A stretch of 64,000 nt of DNA. It comes from Myroides odoratus DSM 2801 (GTDB lineage: Bacteria > Bacteroidota > Bacteroidia > Flavobacteriales > Flavobacteriaceae). The translations under genes were made by a program, and so were the position numbers. Below are positions 62,956-64,000 of the stretch, in pieces. Position 1 is the stretch's first letter, and each line of letters begins with the position of its first letter. The stretch is from positions 1,951,882 to 2,015,881 of the forward strand of contig NZ_CM001437.1 in assembly GCF_000243275.1 (NCBI RefSeq), read 5' to 3'. The notes beneath the pieces were generated by a model, which saw only the letters and a program-made list of their open reading frames with translations, was not told where the DNA came from and searched no databases.

Positions 62956-63996
62956 TTAGTTTAATTGAGCAACTATAGATCTCCAAGTTTCTAATTCTGG
63001 AATTCCAGGTTTTCTTTTTCCAAAGAACTGAACGATGATTTCACCCATTTCATTGAATACCTCAATTGCAGTAACAATACCATCTTCTGTTGGTTTGCGT
63101 ACCACCCAAGTTTGAGCTACTTTATCCATGTCTAAGTGCATGTTAAAGTCTGGATCTAAAACGTTGTACCAGTTTTGGTGCCACATCGTTTTATTTACTT
63201 CTCCTGTGTGGATTTGGATGTTTCCTCTATTCCCAACAAATACCATAATAGGCGTTTTTTCTGCAGAAGCTTGCTCTAATAATGTGATAATCGAATCTTT
63301 AGAGATTTGTTTAGCATAGAATTCACTTGGCGCTAAACGCAACGCTTGAGTTCTGGTAACGTTGTATTTTTTAAGTAAGCTGAAGAAGTTGTGCGTATCT
63401 TTCAAGCTTTCCCATTCTTGTCTGAATGCTTCAACATCTACCTCTTCGTCTAAACGCTCATCTAAATTTTGGATGTAAGGCTCAGTTTTATCATTAAACT
63501 CTTGAACGTCCGCTTTGTATTTAGCAACTAAAGCATCAAAAGCATCCGCATTGCTGATTGAAGTTAAGTAAATTTTGTGGATAGCTTCTCCATCTTTACC
63601 AAAGAACTGTAAGCTTTTACGTACAATATTTCCTGTTTCTTCTACTACAGCGAATACATATTTCCAATGCGATAAGAAGATGCGTAAATCGATATCTGGG
63701 TTTACGAATAAACCAGCATGAGGATTTGAAAAATCAGGATTACTGTAAATTCCTTTACGCTCGTGTACACATTCATCATTACGTGTTAAAGCCATAACTT
63801 TACCTAACGATTCGATTTCGCTTAAAATAGCTACCATTTCAGGACGCAGTAAAGTAGCTGTCTCTCCTAAAGTAGTCGCTAGTAATTCCATTTCGCTAGC
63901 ATTTAATTCTGCAGCGGCATTTCGTATACGCAAACGTGGGTTTTCTTCTTTTAATTGTGCCCAACGTTCTTTTAAAGCTAATATTTCAGTATTCAT
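62956..63996 (-). CDS. hmuS: Hemin-degrading factor (HmuS/HemS/ChuS family)
   Basis: A 346-residue cytoplasmic protein with the duplicated HemS fold. The first half has NDECVHERKGIYSN and LFVNPDIDLRIFLSHWKYVFAV. The second half has VFVGNRGNIQIHTG and the matching MHLDMDKVAQTWVVRKP, FNEMGEIIVQFFGKRKPG. This internal repeat is diagnostic. It binds heme taken up from outside and releases or stores iron. Its uptake partners lie outside the window. The start codon is 4 bp from the window edge. Confidence 0.92.
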   Translation of the reverse strand: MNTEILALKERWAQLKEENPRLRIRNAAAELNASEMELLATTLGETATLLRPEMVAILSEIESLGKVMALTRNDECVHERKGIYSNPDFSNPHAGLFVNPDIDLRIFLSHWKYVFAVVEETGNIVRKSLQFFGKDGEAIHKIYLTSISNADAFDALVAKYKADVQEFNDKTEPYIQNLDERLDEEVDVEAFRQEWESLKDTHNFFSLLKKYNVTRTQALRLAPSEFYAKQISKDSIITLLEQASAEKTPIMVFVGNRGNIQIHTGEVNKTMWHQNWYNVLDPDFNMHLDMDKVAQTWVVRKPTEDGIVTAIEVFNEMGEIIVQFFGKRKPGIPELETWRSIVAQLN

Positions 63997-64000
63997 TTTT

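Overview
The window comes from a low-GC chromosome of the phylum Bacteroidetes, family Flavobacteriaceae. This rests on the flexirubin pigment cluster, the T6SSiii-type secretion locus, promoters of the TTTG / TAnnTTTG type and many flavobacterial single-copy genes. A Myroides-like organism would fit, but that is inference.

Region 1 (1-8.0 kb) is part of a flexirubin-type aryl-polyene/dialkylresorcinol cluster. On the minus strand lie DarA (cut by the window edge), a lipid A-type acyltransferase, an acyl carrier protein, a ketosynthase, a ketoreductase, a WG-repeat protein and a tyrosine ammonia-lyase. A flavin-dependent halogenase-like enzyme is divergent on the plus strand. The lyase would make the 4-coumaric starter unit, the ACP/KS/KR set would extend it, DarA would help make the resorcinol, and the acyltransferase may join the two parts.

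Region 2 (8.0-13.7 kb) looks like the chromosomal replication origin. A non-coding block of about 2.5 kb has a cluster of TTATCAACA boxes, an AT-rich stretch and a sharp GC-skew reversal. To its right are a degenerate array of about 110 bp units, ybeY and mnmG. Two perfect parS-like palindromes bracket mnmG: one lies in the last codons of ybeY, the other inside the mnmG terminator. A second array of about 90 bp hairpin units follows.

Region 3 (13.7-32.8 kb) is ordinary core genome: a methyltransferase, an OmpH-like lipoprotein, a helicase, the DNA polymerase III delta' subunit, pgk, a LysM transglycosylase, a DUF4837-like lipoprotein, rnpA, M1 and S8 peptidases, an MBL hydrolase and sufA-BCD.

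Region 4 (33.0-59.6 kb) is a complete T6SSiii locus. It starts with a divergent LuxR-type regulator and a good promoter. The order is TssO-like, a TssO/P-like protein, a PKD protein, TssR, ClpV (TssH), TssE, F, G, N, K, B and C, then Hcp with its own promoter, and VgrG. Behind these come a TPR protein, a small membrane protein and a 1548-residue Rhs effector with a nucleotidyltransferase-like C-terminal toxin domain and an adjacent putative immunity gene. The end of the locus is an array of orphan immunity-type genes, including a NADAR protein, built by a 168 bp direct duplication.

Region 5 (59.8-64 kb) returns to core genes on the minus strand: nrdA and nrdB (both without an ATP-cone) and a hemin-degrading factor. 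No tRNA, rRNA, CRISPR array or transposase was seen.
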